A stretch of 64,000 nt of DNA, taken from Oceanospirillum maris DSM 6286. GTDB lineage: Bacteria > Pseudomonadota > Gammaproteobacteria > Pseudomonadales > Halomonadaceae. The translations under genes and the position numbers were made by a program. The stretch lies in NCBI RefSeq assembly GCF_000422865.1, contig NZ_KE383936.1, forward strand, positions 408,456-472,455, read 5' to 3'. A model generated the notes under the pieces. That model was not told the DNA's origin and searched no databases. It saw nothing but the letters and a program-made list of their open reading frames with translations. Below, in pieces: positions 10,197 to 18,881 of the stretch (position 1 is the stretch's first letter; the number at the start of each line of letters is the position of its first letter).

Positions 10197-11876
10197 TTAG
10201 TCAATGGTGACTCGATTGACCTCTGCAAGGCTGGTTAATCCTGCTCTAGCTTTATTAAGTCCCGATGTCCTCAGTGTGTTGAAGCCTTCTTTGCGGCTTT
10301 GTTGAGCAATATCAATTGAGTTAGCATTGGCCATAATGAGTCGTGATATTTCAGGCGATACGGGTAGTAACTCATAAATACCAATACGCCCTTTGTAACC
10401 ATTATTACAACGCTCACAACCTTCTGGTTCGTAGAGTATGATGTGCTCAATATCCTCTGGTTTAAATCCTGCATCAATTAATATACAGGGAGGCGGTGTC
10501 GCTGGTTTTTTGCAATGGTTGCAGAGTTTTCTAGCCAGGCGTTGGGCGATGATCAGGCTAACCGATGTAGCAATATTGAAAGCAGGAATCCCCATGTTTC
10601 CTAGGCGAGAAAGAGTTTCTGCAGCACTATTTGTATGTAGCGTGGATAAAACCAAATGACCTGTTTGGGCTGCTTTAATAGCAATCTCAGCGGTTTCTAA
10701 GTCACGAATTTCACCTACCATGATGATATCGGGGTCTTGTCTTAAAAATGCCCGTAGAGCCGAAGAAAAATCTAAGCCGACCTTTGTGTTAATACTAACT
10801 TGATTGATGCCTTCTAGATTGATCTCCACGGGATCTTCCGCAGTGGATATATTGCGTTCGGGCGTGTTGAGGATATTGATGCCGGTATAAAGCGTTACTG
10901 TTTTACCGCTACCGGTTGGCCCTGTCACCAGAATCATACCCTGAGGTTTGGCTAGAGCTTTTTCAAATGCCCTTTTTTGCTCTGGTGCGAAGCCGAGTTC
11001 ATCAATACCTATTCGTGCCGCGCTGGAGTCAAGTACGCGCAAGACTACTTTTTCACCCCATATTGTTGGCAAGGTATTAACACGAAAATCGATAGTACGA
11101 GTTTTGGATACGTTTAACTTAATGCTGCCATCTTGAGGGATTCTACGTTCAGATATATCCAAGTGAGCCATGACTTTTAGGCGGCTTATAATGCGATTAC
11201 GCAGAGAGAAAGGCGGTTTGATCACTTCATGGAGTATGCCGTCGGTGCGGTAGCGAACCCGAAAGCTGCGTTCGTAAGGTTCAAGGTGGATATCTGAAGC
11301 CCCAGTTTTAATGGCATCTAGCAATATTTTATTTACAAATTTCACGATGGGTGCATCATCGGTACTCGATAAATGCTCGGCTCTTTGATGTTCATCTGTA
11401 TCTAAACTATTAGCCTCTTCATCCTCTAATCGAGCAAGGGCTGCTTCGTCACCCTCAATATAGGCATCCACGGTGCGAGTAAGTTGATCATAAGCAACCA
11501 GTATGACTTCAGTTTTAAGCCCCGTTTGGAACTGAATATCATCTTCTGCGGCTAGATTTGTGGGGTCGAACATCGCTAAAAATAATGTGTTACCTCGTTG
11601 AAATAAAGGTAATGCCATATGGTGACGAATAAGTTTTTCACTGACTAAGTCTTTAGGCAAGTGTTCACAATCAAAGGCGCTGAGATCTAAAAAGGGGATG
11701 CCGAACTCATGGGCAATAGTTAGGGCAAGGGCGTTAGAGTCTACTTTTTGATAAGTAGCTGCATATTGTAAAAAGGATATATCTTGTACCCGTGCCTTTT
11801 CGGCAATAACAAGAGCTGCGTCCTTGCTGATAACACCTTCAGTGATTAATCGTTGTGTAATGCTGCTTAATGTCAC
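10197..11876 (-). CDS. pilB: Type IV pilus assembly ATPase
   Basis: A 559-residue GspE/PilB ATPase that powers pilus extension. The N-terminal MshEN-type domain is followed by the ATPase core with Walker A (GPTGSGKTVTLY), Asp box (FLRQDPDIIMVGEIRD) and His box (TGHLVLSTLHTN). A zinc site is formed by CNHC and CERC. Length is normal. It is divergent from pilA across about 190 bp and heads the pilB-pilC-pilD-coaE-yacG unit. No pilT is in the window. Confidence 0.97.
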   Translation of the reverse strand: MTLSSITQRLITEGVISKDAALVIAEKARVQDISFLQYAATYQKVDSNALALTIAHEFGIPFLDLSAFDCEHLPKDLVSEKLIRHHMALPLFQRGNTLFLAMFDPTNLAAEDDIQFQTGLKTEVILVAYDQLTRTVDAYIEGDEAALARLEDEEANSLDTDEHQRAEHLSSTDDAPIVKFVNKILLDAIKTGASDIHLEPYERSFRVRYRTDGILHEVIKPPFSLRNRIISRLKVMAHLDISERRIPQDGSIKLNVSKTRTIDFRVNTLPTIWGEKVVLRVLDSSAARIGIDELGFAPEQKRAFEKALAKPQGMILVTGPTGSGKTVTLYTGINILNTPERNISTAEDPVEINLEGINQVSINTKVGLDFSSALRAFLRQDPDIIMVGEIRDLETAEIAIKAAQTGHLVLSTLHTNSAAETLSRLGNMGIPAFNIATSVSLIIAQRLARKLCNHCKKPATPPPCILIDAGFKPEDIEHIILYEPEGCERCNNGYKGRIGIYELLPVSPEISRLIMANANSIDIAQQSRKEGFNTLRTSGLNKARAGLTSLAEVNRVTID

Positions 11877-12063
11877 AGAACTCTCCTCAGGTAAGTGCTA
11901 TTCCGTTTAGCATCCTAGGTTTGTTACGCCGTGAGAGATGTCTTTATTATCTGATCTGGTTTTATACCTTAAATTTTTACTTTTAAGAGTGATAATTCAA
12001 CTGTTAAGTTAACTCAACTAGACTATCACTTATAAGGGACGTTTCACTAATTTAAGGATGAAT

Positions 12064-12471
12064 ATGATGAAAACACAACAAGGTTTTACCCTCGTTGAAT
12101 TGCTTATTGTTGTTGCAATTATTGGGATCTTGGCTGCGGTCGCAACACCTATGTACAGCGATTATGTAGAGAAAGCTCGGATATCTGAGATTCACTCCCT
12201 CGCCGCGGGATATAAAGTGCGTATTGGTGTGTGTCATATGATGACCGGCGGTCTTAACGGATGCAAAACCAACGGTTCAAATGATTTTGATGTGGGGCGA
12301 GCTATTGTCTCAGGGGATGACTTTAAAAATGTTAAAACCTTGAGTGTTAAAAACGGCGATATATCAATTAAGACCAGGAGTACGGCTGGTGGAAAAAGTT
12401 ACTGCTACAAACCAGAAGAGATAGAAAGTGTGATCAAATGGGATTTTAGTGAGGGTGTATGTAGCCCATAA
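12064..12471 (+). CDS. pilA: Type IV major pilin-like protein
   Basis: A 135-residue prepilin with a short leader ending in Gly, then [20 protein letters not shown]. This has Phe at +1 and the Glu at +5 required for assembly. PilD would cleave between Gly and Phe. The globular part has two Cys pairs rather than the usual single C-terminal pair: [12 protein letters not shown] and YCYKPEE to VCSP. ATGs occur at 12058, 12064 and 12067. AAGG ends at 12057, so it overlaps the first and is well placed for 12064 or 12067. It is divergent from pilB. I saw no clear sigma-54 site (GG-N10-GC) upstream. A strong terminator follows, so the gene is monocistronic. Confidence 0.92.
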   Translation: MMKTQQGFTLVELLIVVAIIGILAAVATPMYSDYVEKARISEIHSLAAGYKVRIGVCHMMTGGLNGCKTNGSNDFDVGRAIVSGDDFKNVKTLSVKNGDISIKTRSTAGGKSYCYKPEEIESVIKWDFSEGVCSP

Positions 12472-12514
12472 AGGTCGTAATACAATAGCAATAAGAAAGA
12501 TTATTGCGACAAGC

Positions 12515-12559
12515 AAAAATCCCTCAAACACTGATCAAATCAGCGATTGAGGGATTTTT
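12515..12559. terminator. Bidirectional terminator between pilA and ppa
   Basis: AAAAATCCCTCAA and TTGAGGGATTTTT form a 13-bp perfect stem. The loop holds a second CTGAT/ATCAG stem. A and T runs on the flanks suit both convergent genes. Confidence 0.9.
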
Positions 12560-12619
12560 AATGTTAGCCGCTTTTAGGCCGCTAGCATGTTGATACCATT
12601 ATCTATTTTTGCGAGCAAC

Positions 12620-13153
12620 TTATTTGTCTGCGTTAAACGCTGCAATAGATTTAACAATAGCATCACGGGCTGCTTCTGCATCGCCCCAACCTTCAACTTT
12701 AACCCACTTGCCTTCTTCTAGATCTTTGTAGTTCTCGAAGAAGTGAGTGATCTGCTCACGCAGCAAAGTAGGGATATCATCAACATCCTGAATTTCTTTG
12801 TAAACAGTTGTCAGTTTATCGTGGGGAACAGCAACCAGCTTAGCATCAGGGCCAGCTTCGTCAGACATGTTCAGAACGCCAACAGGACGGCAGCGGATAA
12901 CAGACCCCGGTAGTACTGGGTAAGGTGTGATCACTAACACGTCCAGAGCATCACCATCTTCAGATAGCGTGTTCGGGATAAAGCCGTAGTTGGCTGGGTA
13001 GAACATAGGGGTTGCCATGAAACGGTCAACCATAATGGCACTGAACTCTTTCTCAATCTCATATTTGATTGGAGAGCTATGCGCCGGAATTTCAATGGCT
13101 ACATAGATGTCATTTGGTGCGTCTTTGCCCGGTGGAATTTTATCGAAATCCAT
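12620..13153 (-). CDS. ppa: Inorganic pyrophosphatase (family I)
   Basis: A 177-residue soluble pyrophosphatase hydrolysing PPi to phosphate in the cytoplasm. The family signature [10 protein letters not shown] is intact, with the metal-binding aspartates, and the [11 protein letters not shown] segment is typical. The ATG at 13153 ([10 protein letters not shown]) gives the E. coli-like length. An upstream in-frame start at 13210 would add 19 residues that do not look like the family. A PPi-consuming phosphofructokinase is encoded 4 kb away, so both compete for the same PPi pool. Confidence 0.96.
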   Translation of the reverse strand: MDFDKIPPGKDAPNDIYVAIEIPAHSSPIKYEIEKEFSAIMVDRFMATPMFYPANYGFIPNTLSEDGDALDVLVITPYPVLPGSVIRCRPVGVLNMSDEAGPDAKLVAVPHDKLTTVYKEIQDVDDIPTLLREQITHFFENYKDLEEGKWVKVEGWGDAEAARDAIVKSIAAFNADK

Positions 13154-13560
13154 AGTTCTGACCCCAGATATAGAGAAATGTGAATGGAAAAGTAGGGTTT
13201 CTACCCTCATAAAAGCTGGCAGGATTATATAGTCAGAGCCTTTTGATTGCCATTGCCCAGAGTCCGATTCCTACTAAAGAACACAAGGGTTTAGCTTACG
13301 GCTGCTGTAATATTGCTTACTGGCCTCCGTTGTTTTGAATTTATGTCGATTCTTGTGAGTCTTTACGACCTGGTTACGGGTTACTTACATTTCTCTCCAT
13401 AGGTCTCTATAGGCATAAGGCTTGCCACTATTGCATAATATTTGCAAGCTTATAGATTCAAAGCCGAAACAAGGCTGTAGGGCTTTAATTGGGCCTTCAA
13501 AGTTCGTACTGCCGTACGGTAAGCAGGCGACAATCGATAATCACGACCCGAGTTGGTGCA
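13154..13560. other. Divergent intergenic region between ppa and the PP2C-kinase fusion gene
   Basis: About 400 bp with no convincing gene. It must hold the promoters of both divergent genes. I see AT-rich stretches (for example TGCATAATATTT near 13431) and an 8-bp CCGTACGG palindrome near 13513, but no clear paired promoter elements or RNA gene. Confidence 0.4.
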
Positions 13561-15285
13561 ATGACCCGAGATAGTCAACTAAAAGTCAGTTATGGGCAGG
13601 CGTTTATTGCGCCGGACAGAAACTCAATTCGTTCTACCATGTCGGTGAAAATACCCGAAGGCTCAGGTTTAGCGGTGAAAGGTGTCGCAGCGGTTGTCGC
13701 GGACTCAACGTGGCGCAATGTGATTGCTAAACAGGCGGCTGAAACCTGTGTACGGGGCTTTCTTGCTGATTACTATGCAACGCCTGATAATTGGGATGTT
13801 AAAACATCGGCAACCAAGGTGCTTAGTGCTTTAAATGGCTGGCTGTTTAGCCAAGGCAAAAATGTATCCAATGGTAACTATATCAGCTCTTTTAGTGCCG
13901 CAGTGCTTAAAGGGCGTCAGGGCCATCTATTCCACATGGGCGATACACTGGTTTATCGTTTACGAGGTGGTGAGTTTGAGCAACTAAACCGAGAGCATAC
14001 TAACTTTATTGGTGGTTATCGGTATCCCTCGCGAGCCCTTGGCTTGGATCCTAGTGTTGATATTGATTATCACCAGTTTTCTATTAAGCAGGGTGATATT
14101 CTACTGTTTACCACGCAGGCGAGTAAGGGCACTTTAGTTGCTTCAGATTATGTACAACAGATTCGGCATAATGCTTCAGATTTGAATGAAGCCTGTGATC
14201 GTTTGCTTGATGTGGCAATGGATAAGGCAAGCGCCCGAGGTTATAGCAGTACGCACTTTTGTTTTCAATTAGTCCGTATTGATATGCTACCGGATGAAGC
14301 GGGGGACACCATTGGAGAGGTTTTTGGTACGCTCCCTGTTCCCCGTGAGTTAAATGTAGGTGAAGACTTAGATGGTTATCGCGTCTTAGAAGTGCTCAAC
14401 AAAAGCAATATGAGCTGTATCTACCGCGTTGAAGATAAGCATACGGGCCGTGAAATGGTCTTAAAAGCACCTTCGCCACAGTTGTCCAGTCGTAAAGGTT
14501 TTTTACGCCAGTTTATTATGCAGCAGTGGGTCGTTGAGCGTGTTAATTCTCCTTATGTGGCTAAAATTGTCGATGCTTCTCGGCCAAGAAATTACCTGTA
14601 TTATCTACGGGAATTTGTTGATGGTAAGACCCTGAGCGAATGGATGATTCAAAATCCTCATGCGGAACTGCGCCGCTTAATCGATTTAATCGAACAGATG
14701 GTTAAAGCGGTTCGGGCGCTACACCGTCGTGATATTCTCTGCCAAGGCTTGCATCCTGATAATATCTTGGTCGATCAGCAGGGGATGATTAAGCTGATTG
14801 ATTTTGCCTCCTGTGCTGTACCGGGAACGGATGATTTACCTTCACCGTTATCCATTGCCCGTATGGTTGGCTTAAGCCATTACAGCGCACCGGAATATCG
14901 ATTAAATCGAGAGCCTGGGCCAAGTGCAGATCAGTTTTCACTGGCAGTTATTGCCTACTGGATGATCACAGGTCATCAGCCTTATGCGGGACAGATGGAT
15001 AATTTCCATAGCCGAGCAGATTTCTCCCGTTTGGAATATTTACCAAGCTTTCAGTTTAATCCTATGATACCTGTTTGGTTAGATGGGACATTACGTCGTG
15101 CATTGCAGCCTAATCCAGAGTTGCGTTACCGTCGGTTATCAGAGTTTATATATGATTTGAAAAAGCCAAACCCACATTATATTAAAGAAGGAAATTTACC
15201 CTTAGCAGAACGCAATCCTTTGGTGTTTTGGAAGGGCTTATCAGGCATCTTACTGTTATTATTGATAGCCAGTATGCTGTACTAA
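13561..15285 (+). CDS. PP2C-like / Hanks-kinase-like fusion protein with degenerate catalytic motifs
   Basis: A 574-residue protein with a PP2C-type phosphatase domain (about residues 8-242), a Hanks-type kinase domain (about 270-535) and a C-terminal membrane anchor (LSGILLLLLIASMLY). It resembles the bifunctional Ser/Thr kinase-phosphatases of pseudomonads, but key residues are missing. In the PP2C half the NED-type motif is RNSIRST (residues 20-26), the ADG motif is ADS (47-49), the late SDG-type motif is TTQAS (184-188) and DN is absent near 229-234; only GD (127-128) remains. In the kinase half, Lys302, Asn401 and Asp414 are kept but the HRD triad is CQG (394-396), so the catalytic Asp is Gly. 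The frame is intact over 574 codons, suggesting a conserved non-catalytic role. ATG 13561 is chosen over 13489 by family similarity; the RBS is weak. Confidence 0.82.
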   Translation: MTRDSQLKVSYGQAFIAPDRNSIRSTMSVKIPEGSGLAVKGVAAVVADSTWRNVIAKQAAETCVRGFLADYYATPDNWDVKTSATKVLSALNGWLFSQGKNVSNGNYISSFSAAVLKGRQGHLFHMGDTLVYRLRGGEFEQLNREHTNFIGGYRYPSRALGLDPSVDIDYHQFSIKQGDILLFTTQASKGTLVASDYVQQIRHNASDLNEACDRLLDVAMDKASARGYSSTHFCFQLVRIDMLPDEAGDTIGEVFGTLPVPRELNVGEDLDGYRVLEVLNKSNMSCIYRVEDKHTGREMVLKAPSPQLSSRKGFLRQFIMQQWVVERVNSPYVAKIVDASRPRNYLYYLREFVDGKTLSEWMIQNPHAELRRLIDLIEQMVKAVRALHRRDILCQGLHPDNILVDQQGMIKLIDFASCAVPGTDDLPSPLSIARMVGLSHYSAPEYRLNREPGPSADQFSLAVIAYWMITGHQPYAGQMDNFHSRADFSRLEYLPSFQFNPMIPVWLDGTLRRALQPNPELRYRRLSEFIYDLKKPNPHYIKEGNLPLAERNPLVFWKGLSGILLLLLIASMLY

Positions 15286-15317
15286 AGAAGAGATTTTTTC
15301 TCGGCAATTTATTGATG

Positions 15318-15347
15318 AAAGGAGTCTTGATGACTCCTTTTTATTTT
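15318..15347 (+). terminator. Rho-independent terminator after the PP2C-kinase fusion gene
   Basis: AAAGGAGTC and GACTCCTTT form a 9-bp stem around TTGAT, followed by a T-rich run (TTATTTT). Confidence 0.85.
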
Positions 15348-15372
15348 GAACGTCACATAGGCTTAAAAAAGT

Positions 15373-15747
15373 ATGACCACTGATGAACGCCCTGTTACTG
15401 CTGTACGCAAAACTGACCCGCTACATGGCATTAAACTTGAGCAGATACTGAATGAACTGGTCGCAGAATATCAGTGGGAAGGGCTGGCAGAGCGTATCTC
15501 TGCAAACTGCTTCAAAACGAACCCTAGCGTTAAATCAAGTCTAAAATTCTTGCGTAGAACCCCGTGGGCGCGGCAAAAAGTTGAGAGTCTTTATCTTCAA
15601 ATGAAAGGGCATTCTGCGAAAAAAAGAGCCACTAAAACAGAGGCTGTTTTAGTGGCAGAAGTGAAGAGGTCCATTGCGGATAATGCTAAGCGCTCCCTCG
15701 ATACAACGCCAGATACCAGTCCTTGGTCGAAGGCAAAGCGTAAATAG
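15373..15747 (+). CDS. VF530 family (DUF2132) protein with basic C-terminal tail
   Basis: A 124-residue protein. Residues about 14-80 match the VF530/DUF2132 family: DPLHGIKLEQIL, then NPSVKSSLKFLRRTPWAR. The fold is known structurally (VF530 of Vibrio fischeri) and the family is often labelled DNA-binding, but its function is not established. The C-terminal 45 residues are Lys/Ala/Ser-rich, longer than the compact family core, and probably disordered. It is separated from the upstream gene by a terminator and converges on the MFS transporter gene. Confidence 0.8.
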   Translation: MTTDERPVTAVRKTDPLHGIKLEQILNELVAEYQWEGLAERISANCFKTNPSVKSSLKFLRRTPWARQKVESLYLQMKGHSAKKRATKTEAVLVAEVKRSIADNAKRSLDTTPDTSPWSKAKRK

Positions 15748-15776
15748 CCTTAGACCTTAAATAGCTTCTAACGACC

Positions 15777-17006
15777 TTAAACCGCTTTAAACTCTGCCGC
15801 TGCAAACCGTTTCGGTGTTAACGGTAAATGTACTAAAGCGGCGAGTAAGCCCAGCCCCGCACTTAAGCTCAAGGCGATGCTGTAATCTCCATACCAGTCG
15901 AAGAGTAAGCCGCCCCACCAGCTGCCAAAAAAAGCCCCAATTTGATGACTAAACATCACTATGCCAAATAACGATGCTAGGTTTTTGGTGCCAAAAAGAT
16001 GAGCAACACAGCCACTGGTTAAAGGTACGGTAGAAAGCCAGAGCATTCCCATCACAATAGAGAACGCGTAAAAAACTTCATAAGTTGGGGGTAGTACCAT
16101 CAACATAATAATCAGCAGGGTTCTCAGGCCGTAAATTAGCGTTAATAGATAAGGTTTATGCCAACGATCTCCTGCCCAGCCTACGGAGATAGCACCAACA
16201 ACATTAATCAAGCCGATTAAAGCGATTGAGTTTGATGCAACGGTTACTGGTAAGCCACAGAAACTGACCAAGCCCGCCATATGAACACTGATAAAAGCGA
16301 TGTGGAAGCCACAAACAAAAAAGCCGAAATTTAATAGCTGATACTCGGGCACTTTTATCGCTTGGCCAATGGCCTTCCAGTCAAAAAGCTTGGTAGGGGC
16401 ATCAATTCGTGCCTGCTGGCGCTCCGCTTTTAACTGTTTCTCCTCCGCAAGCAGCCACGCTAAGGCAAATACCACAAGAGTGGAGCCAGCAAACCACATA
16501 AAAGTATCTGACCAGCCAATAACTGGGCTAATTTTGCCAAGAATAATAGCGTAGAGAAATTGACCCAGCGAGCCACCGGCGCTGGCGACCCCTAATGCTA
16601 AGGTTCGTTTATGGGCTGGAAATTTCTGACCTACAGCGGCCAGTACAATAGGAAAGGTCGTTGCCCCAACTCCGACGCCAACCAAGAGAGCATTGCCGAT
16701 AAAGAATAGGGTGTTGTCCTGAGCCATCGCAGCCAACATCATACCTAAACCATAAAGAACAGCCCCAGCCAATAGCACGCGAACGGTACCAAACCGCTCC
16801 GCCAGTAAACCCGCTATCGGAGATACGGCCCCCCAAACAAGGTTCTGCACAGCAAAGCCAAAGGCCAAATCTGCTAGAGATATCCCAAGTTCTTGATTGA
16901 TATTAGGGATTAATAGGCCAGTGGATAATCGAACACCCATGTTATAAGACAAAATAATTCCGGCAGCAATAACAACCAGCCAAGGATTAAAGCGAGTGGT
17001 GTTCAT
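15777..17006 (-). CDS. Major facilitator superfamily transporter
   Basis: A 409-residue membrane protein with about 12 hydrophobic segments. It has the MFS loop 2-3 pattern (PIAGLLAERFGTVRVLLAG) and its second-half equivalent (VGWAGDRWHKPYLL). The substrate is not recognisable; it looks closest to the oxalate/formate or monocarboxylate-like MFS groups. Start: AAAGGA followed by a 5-base gap favours ATG 17006 over the in-frame ATGs at 17012 and 17042. It is monocistronic, facing a VF530 gene. Confidence 0.85.
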   Translation of the reverse strand: MNTTRFNPWLVVIAAGIILSYNMGVRLSTGLLIPNINQELGISLADLAFGFAVQNLVWGAVSPIAGLLAERFGTVRVLLAGAVLYGLGMMLAAMAQDNTLFFIGNALLVGVGVGATTFPIVLAAVGQKFPAHKRTLALGVASAGGSLGQFLYAIILGKISPVIGWSDTFMWFAGSTLVVFALAWLLAEEKQLKAERQQARIDAPTKLFDWKAIGQAIKVPEYQLLNFGFFVCGFHIAFISVHMAGLVSFCGLPVTVASNSIALIGLINVVGAISVGWAGDRWHKPYLLTLIYGLRTLLIIMLMVLPPTYEVFYAFSIVMGMLWLSTVPLTSGCVAHLFGTKNLASLFGIVMFSHQIGAFFGSWWGGLLFDWYGDYSIALSLSAGLGLLAALVHLPLTPKRFAAAEFKAV

Positions 17007-17150
17007 AGGCATCCTTTTGAAATAATGCTCTTTTAAATACAAGGGCTTATATACGGAAATCGCATATGTTCCTGCATAAGAGATCTAAAGGGAAATGAGT
17101 TTTGTGAATAAGCATGATGCGTAAAACGTTACCTGCAGGTTTTTGTACAT

Positions 17151-17188
17151 AAAAAAACCTGCATTCTTTTGATAAAAGAATGCAGGTT
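17151..17188 (-). terminator. Rho-independent terminator after pfp
   Basis: AACCTGCATTCTTTT and its exact complement form a 15-bp stem with a 3-base loop. Read leftward, it is followed by a run of seven T residues, so it terminates the pfp transcript. A separate ACCTGCAGGT palindrome lies 10 bases further on. Confidence 0.9.
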
Positions 17189-17260
17189 CTGTTGTGCTTG
17201 CTGGTTTTAAAGCATTAACCTTGGCTAAAAGAATGTTTTAACCTTAGTTCTCGGGCTAGG

Positions 17261-18526
17261 TTACGCTTTAAATTCCGGCAGTTTTTTCTCAGCTAGCTGA
17301 TGGGTTAGACGTACGTACGTTGGCAGACCTGTTTTTTCATCATAAGGTAGCTCTGCTTCGCCGCGGATGAGGGGTTCTAGGTACTCGCGGCAAGCTTCAG
17401 TGATACTGAAGCCATCTTCGGAGATAAAGTCCCGTGGCATAAATTTCTCTACGTTAGCCACTTGATCCAGGGGTGCTTCTTCAATCACCCATTTGAACGG
17501 TGTGTTGCTCTTGCGAATAATGGCAGGCATTACCGCATTTTTACCGGCAACGGCCATTTCAACTGCTGCTTGGCCGACGGCGTAAGCCTGTTCAACGTCT
17601 GTTTTAGAAGAAATATGACGGGCAGCACGTTGTAGGTAATCCGCAACAGCCCAGTGGTATTTATAACCCAGTTCTTCGCGAACCATATTCGCCAGCGTTG
17701 GTGCTACGCCACCTAATTGAGTATGGCCGAAGGCATCTTTCGTACCGGCATCCGCTAAGAAAGTACCGTCTTCATAATGAGCACCTTCCGACACAACGAT
17801 AACGCAGTAGCCGTTGTCTTTCACACTTTGATCAACCTTCTTCATAAAGGCTTCACGGTCAAAGGCGATTTCAGGGAAGATAATGATATGTGGTGGCTGG
17901 CCTTCAGCTTGCTGTGCCAAACCACCCGCTGCGGCGATCCAACCAGCATGGCGACCCATTACTTCAAGGATAAATACCTTGGTAGAGGTTTCGCACATGG
18001 ATTGAATATCCAAACCTGCTTCCATAGTTGATAACGCAATATATTTAGCCACGGAACCAAAACCTGGGCAGGTGTCGGTGATTGGCAGGTCGTTATCAAC
18101 GGTTTTAGGTACGTGGATTGCTTGGATTGGATAACCCAGTTTTTCAGAGATTTGAGAGACTTTCAGGCACGTATCGGCAGAATCGTTGCCGCCGTTGTAA
18201 AAGAAGTAGCCGATGTCATGGGCTTTAAATACTTCGATGAGACGCTCGTACTGCTCGCGGTGTGTCTCCATGTCTTTCAATTTGTAGCGGCAAGAACCGA
18301 ATGCGCCACCAGGGGTGTGGCGCAGCGCAGCAACGTCTTGCTCAGAGATAGCATTGGTATCGATCAGCTCTTCAACCAAGGCACCAATAATACCGTTTTG
18401 ACCGGCATAAACAGTACCAATTTTGTCGCTGTGTTTACGTGCAGTTTCGATGACACCACAGGCACTGGCATTAATAACAGAAGTAACACCACCTGACTGG
18501 GCATAAAACGCGTTTTGCTTGCTCAT
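17261..18526 (-). CDS. 6-phosphofructokinase, probably pyrophosphate-dependent
   Basis: A 421-residue phosphofructokinase of the PfkA superfamily. The active-site loop reads PKTVDND: the Lys before T-x-DND is typical of PPi-dependent enzymes, where ATP enzymes have Gly. The phosphate loop reads GGNDSADT rather than the ATP-type GGDGS/T. The N-terminal AQSGGVTSVINAS and the length near 420 also fit the long PPi-type group. Such enzymes catalyse reversible phosphorylation of fructose 6-phosphate with PPi. Start ATG 18526 (MSKQNAFYAQSGG) is chosen over 18574. It is monocistronic with its own terminator. Confidence 0.85.
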   Translation of the reverse strand: MSKQNAFYAQSGGVTSVINASACGVIETARKHSDKIGTVYAGQNGIIGALVEELIDTNAISEQDVAALRHTPGGAFGSCRYKLKDMETHREQYERLIEVFKAHDIGYFFYNGGNDSADTCLKVSQISEKLGYPIQAIHVPKTVDNDLPITDTCPGFGSVAKYIALSTMEAGLDIQSMCETSTKVFILEVMGRHAGWIAAAGGLAQQAEGQPPHIIIFPEIAFDREAFMKKVDQSVKDNGYCVIVVSEGAHYEDGTFLADAGTKDAFGHTQLGGVAPTLANMVREELGYKYHWAVADYLQRAARHISSKTDVEQAYAVGQAAVEMAVAGKNAVMPAIIRKSNTPFKWVIEEAPLDQVANVEKFMPRDFISEDGFSITEACREYLEPLIRGEAELPYDEKTGLPTYVRLTHQLAEKKLPEFKA

Positions 18527-18881
18527 CTCTGAACTGGCTCCTGGGAGTCGTTGAGGTCTAAAATAAGTGACCAACCAAGGGGGAAAGGGTAAAAAACCAA
18601 GAATACCATTAAGCCTTGCTAGCCTTGAAAAATGCGGGCAATGTTACTTGAATTTACCTACTTTTGCATGGTCTGAGATAAGGTTTTTTCTTGCTGAATT
18701 TCTAATAATTGCCTGAGAGTGGTCTAAGCATCTGTTTTTATGATGGTATTAGTATGCTGATTATGCATTTTGCGGAGGCTTTGTTTGGGCCGGTAAGATT
18801 CTCGTGCTAACCTTCTGGCAACTTTTTGAATATACCGTCTGCTTGGGCAGTGGTTTTTTGATGTCGGCTGAGGGAGCTTGT
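18527..18881. other. Divergent intergenic region between pfp and mpl
   Basis: About 355 bp containing the promoters of both genes. There is an open frame leading into mpl from 18804, but it lacks family similarity before MHLHILG and is taken as leader. I see no RNA gene or strong hairpin. Confidence 0.4.

Noticed and set aside
11877-12063. Sigma-54 promoter upstream of pilA
   Set aside because: I looked for GG-N10-GC as in Pseudomonas pilA and found no convincing site; only an AT-rich region and short palindromes.
18804-18881. N-terminal extension of Mpl from 18804
   Set aside because: The extra 26 residues have no family similarity, and AGGGAG before ATG 18882 marks the start.
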